From Calditrichia bacterium (GTDB lineage: Bacteria > Calditrichota > Calditrichia > RBG-13-44-9 > J075), in contig JANQQU010000015.1 of NCBI GenBank assembly GCA_028284905.1, positions 1-64,000 of the forward strand: a stretch of 64,000 nucleotides of DNA. The letters run 5' to 3'. Below the pieces are notes generated by a model that was not told where the DNA came from, did not search any database, and saw only the letters and a list, made by a program, of their open reading frames with translations. Position numbers and translations under genes: made by a program. Of the stretch, positions 62,405 to 64,000 are shown piece after piece. Position 1 is the first letter of the stretch, and the number at the start of each line of letters is the position of its first letter.

Positions 62405-64000
62405 TTGAGAAATTTTTACAAACTCATTCTTTTCATAGGTTTAGTACCGGCTATTCTTTACTCGCAGTCCTGGATATCTGCAACAACGCCGCCCTTAAAT
62501 GCACTTAATGTTTCAAGCAATTCCGTCATCTCTGTAACTTTTGACCGGGATATTTCCGAAGCCACGGCATCTGAGGCAACCATTAAAGTTGCCGGCGGAG
62601 AAACAGGCTACTATTCAACGGCCTTTGCTTATAATACCAGCACCCGGATATTAACCATCACATCTGCAAGTGAATTCAAGAATGGTGAAATTATTACCGT
62701 TACTTTAACTACTGCCATTGAAGATATTGGTGGACAGGGGATGCCCCAATCGTTTGCCTGGCAGTTTACAGTCGCTGCTACCGAAGGAACCGGCCGCTTA
62801 TCAGCACCATCAATTATTTCTGTCAGTGGAACGCCTTATGCGATTACCAGTGGCGATTGGAACAATGACGGCGCAATCGATCTGGCAACAGCAAATCGCA
62901 GTAGCAGCACAGTATCAATTCTAATTAACGATGGTAGCGGCAATTTTAGTATCCAGGGCAGTGTGAGTGCTGGCGCTACGCCGGAATATCTTACCACTGG
63001 TGATTATGATCAGAGTGAATCGTTAGACATTGCCGTTGCCAGCGCTGGCAGTAATGCAGCGATAATTCTCAGCAATGACGGTAACGGCAGTTTTAGCAAT
63101 ATCGGTAGCACAACCGTGGTAAGCAGTCCCCATGGCATTAGCAGCGGCGATTTTAATGGCGATGGCGATATCGATCTTGCCGCTTCTAATTTTAGCAGTA
63201 ATGGCAGCATCTCCATATTGGACAATAATGGCTCAGCAACTTTCAGCCAGATAGCCACTCCGGCAGTAGGCAATGGCCCGGAAGCAGCGATTGTTGCCGA
63301 CCTGAACAATGATGGTAGTCCGGATTTAACCGTTCCAAATTTCTTTGCCGGCAACATCGTTACTTTGTTAAATGATGGCAGCGGGAGCTTTTCTCTAGAT
63401 GGAAATATAAGCCTGGGGTTTTCTCCCCATTTACCCACTTATGGCGATCTTAATGGTGATGGCGAGATTGATATCGTTGCCACTATTTCCGGTTCATCCC
63501 AGGTTGCAATTTTGGAAAACGAAAATGGCGCGCTTTCTCCGGGGACACCGCTATCTCTAAGCGGACAACCCTGGTCTGGGGCCAGCGCAGATATGGATAG
63601 CGACGGCGATCTCGATTTGTTAATCACGACTTACAGTGGCAATACACTGACGATTTGGGAAAATGATGGCAATGCCGCTTTTACTTTGGATACAACCATT
63701 GCTACCGGCATCCGTCCGCACCGGGTGGTTACGGCAGATTTTAATAACGATGGGGCAATGGACGCGGCAGTCACCAACGAAGGTAGTAACAATGTTTACG
63801 TCTTCCTGAACCAGCCAGCCGTGGGTATTTTCTCACCCACGAATAACATTCCGGTGACCGCCTCCCTATCGCAAAATTATCCCAATCCATTTAATCCGGC
63901 AACAACCATCGATTATGAAATAGCGCATCCCTCACAAACCGAGTTGGCGATTTATGACGTTCAGGGTAATTTGATTAAAATACTGCAAAATGGTGCTCAG
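62405..64000 (+). CDS. Secreted VCBS-repeat protein with Big_5 domain, 3' truncated by window end
   Basis: TTG 62405 has GGAG six bases upstream (62395-62398). The frame stays open to the window end (532 codons), so the C-terminus is cut. A signal peptide (KLILFIGLVPAILYSQ) is followed by an SbsA/Big_5 Ig-like domain (about 25-125: VISVTFDRDISEATAS, RILTITSASEFKNGEIITVTL). VCBS/FG-GAP repeats follow (GDWNNDGAIDLATAN, GDFNGDGDIDLAAS, DLNNDGSPDLTVPN, GDLNGDGEIDIVAT, DMDSDGDLDLLITT, DFNNDGAMDAAVTN), likely calcium-binding. It ends with the start of a type IX-like FlgD-Ig tail (NYPNPFNPATTIDYEI). It is probably surface-exported. Confidence 0.9.
   Translation, partial: MRNFYKLILFIGLVPAILYSQSWISATTPPLNALNVSSNSVISVTFDRDISEATASEATIKVAGGETGYYSTAFAYNTSTRILTITSASEFKNGEIITVTLTTAIEDIGGQGMPQSFAWQFTVAATEGTGRLSAPSIISVSGTPYAITSGDWNNDGAIDLATANRSSSTVSILINDGSGNFSIQGSVSAGATPEYLTTGDYDQSESLDIAVASAGSNAAIILSNDGNGSFSNIGSTTVVSSPHGISSGDFNGDGDIDLAASNFSSNGSISILDNNGSATFSQIATPAVGNGPEAAIVADLNNDGSPDLTVPNFFAGNIVTLLNDGSGSFSLDGNISLGFSPHLPTYGDLNGDGEIDIVATISGSSQVAILENENGALSPGTPLSLSGQPWSGASADMDSDGDLDLLITTYSGNTLTIWENDGNAAFTLDTTIATGIRPHRVVTADFNNDGAMDAAVTNEGSNNVYVFLNQPAVGIFSPTNNIPVTASLSQNYPNPFNPATTIDYEIAHPSQTELAIYDVQGNLIKILQNGAQ

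Overview
This window reads as a chromosomal contig from a Gram-negative bacterium of the Fibrobacteres-Chlorobi-Bacteroidetes superphylum, most likely a Calditrichota/KSB1/Marinimicrobia-like lineage. The placement is an inference. It rests on two VCBS-repeat proteins that have or begin a FlgD-Ig / type IX-like C-terminal tail (motif NFPNPFNPATTI), two TonB-dependent receptors, an LPS-heptose epimerase (HldD), a Gld-type ABC operon ending in a DUF4340 protein, and a Reg_prop/Y_Y_Y histidine kinase. No rRNA, tRNA, transposase, integrase, phage gene or CRISPR array was seen.

Region 1 (1-15.9 kb) holds four consecutive plus-strand genes for very large secreted proteins. They are built from InlB-type/Flg_new-like repeats of about 70 residues wrapped around different cargo: a beta-helix (pectate-lyase-like) domain, an IPT/TIG domain plus an alginate-lyase-like (alpha/alpha) domain, and an endonuclease/exonuclease/phosphatase domain. 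The first gene is cut by the window edge and carries an exact 654-bp higher-order repeat. All four end in the same about 200-residue module followed by a dockerin-like pair of acidic loops and a hydrophilic tail.

Region 2 (15.9-28 kb) is mostly housekeeping and envelope genes: a PQQ-propeller protein and an AbgT transporter (minus strand), a luciferase-like monooxygenase, a protein fusing five BTRD1-like repeats to three RlpA domains, an Hpt protein, rplU-rpmA with a clear promoter and terminator, an UPF0173 metallo-hydrolase, an ABC exporter and an unrecognised 452-aa protein. A candidate small RNA with its own promoter, 5' hairpin and terminator lies at about 28.08 kb.

Region 3 (28.3-39.6 kb) begins with a tight four-gene envelope operon: a bactofilin-like/Omp85-like barrel fusion, a secreted protein with five copies of an unrecognised 'DYGWI...HAGG...DDSHS...WGI' domain, a DUF4097 protein and a GT87 glycosyltransferase. 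The Gld-type ABC operon (ATPase, permease-GldG fusion, DUF4340) follows, closed by a bidirectional terminator.

Region 4 (39.7-56.4 kb) is mixed: an Oar-like TonB receptor, a lipoprotein, AlkD-like and HldD genes (overlapping, minus strand), an amidase, a TPR-like protein, cmoA-cmoB for tRNA wobble uridine modification, a lipoprotein, a second TonB receptor, a YgjV-like membrane/acetyltransferase fusion, and a VCBS/ASPIC protein with a type IX-like tail.

Region 5 (56.4-64 kb) has a Fur-box-like palindrome in a 558-bp divergent intergenic region, a 1354-aa Reg_prop histidine kinase that carries one copy of the same HAGG domain inserted in its propeller, a partner NarL-type response regulator, and a second VCBS protein cut by the window end. 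The recurrence of the HAGG domain in a secreted repeat protein and inside a sensor propeller is the most interesting signal seen here.
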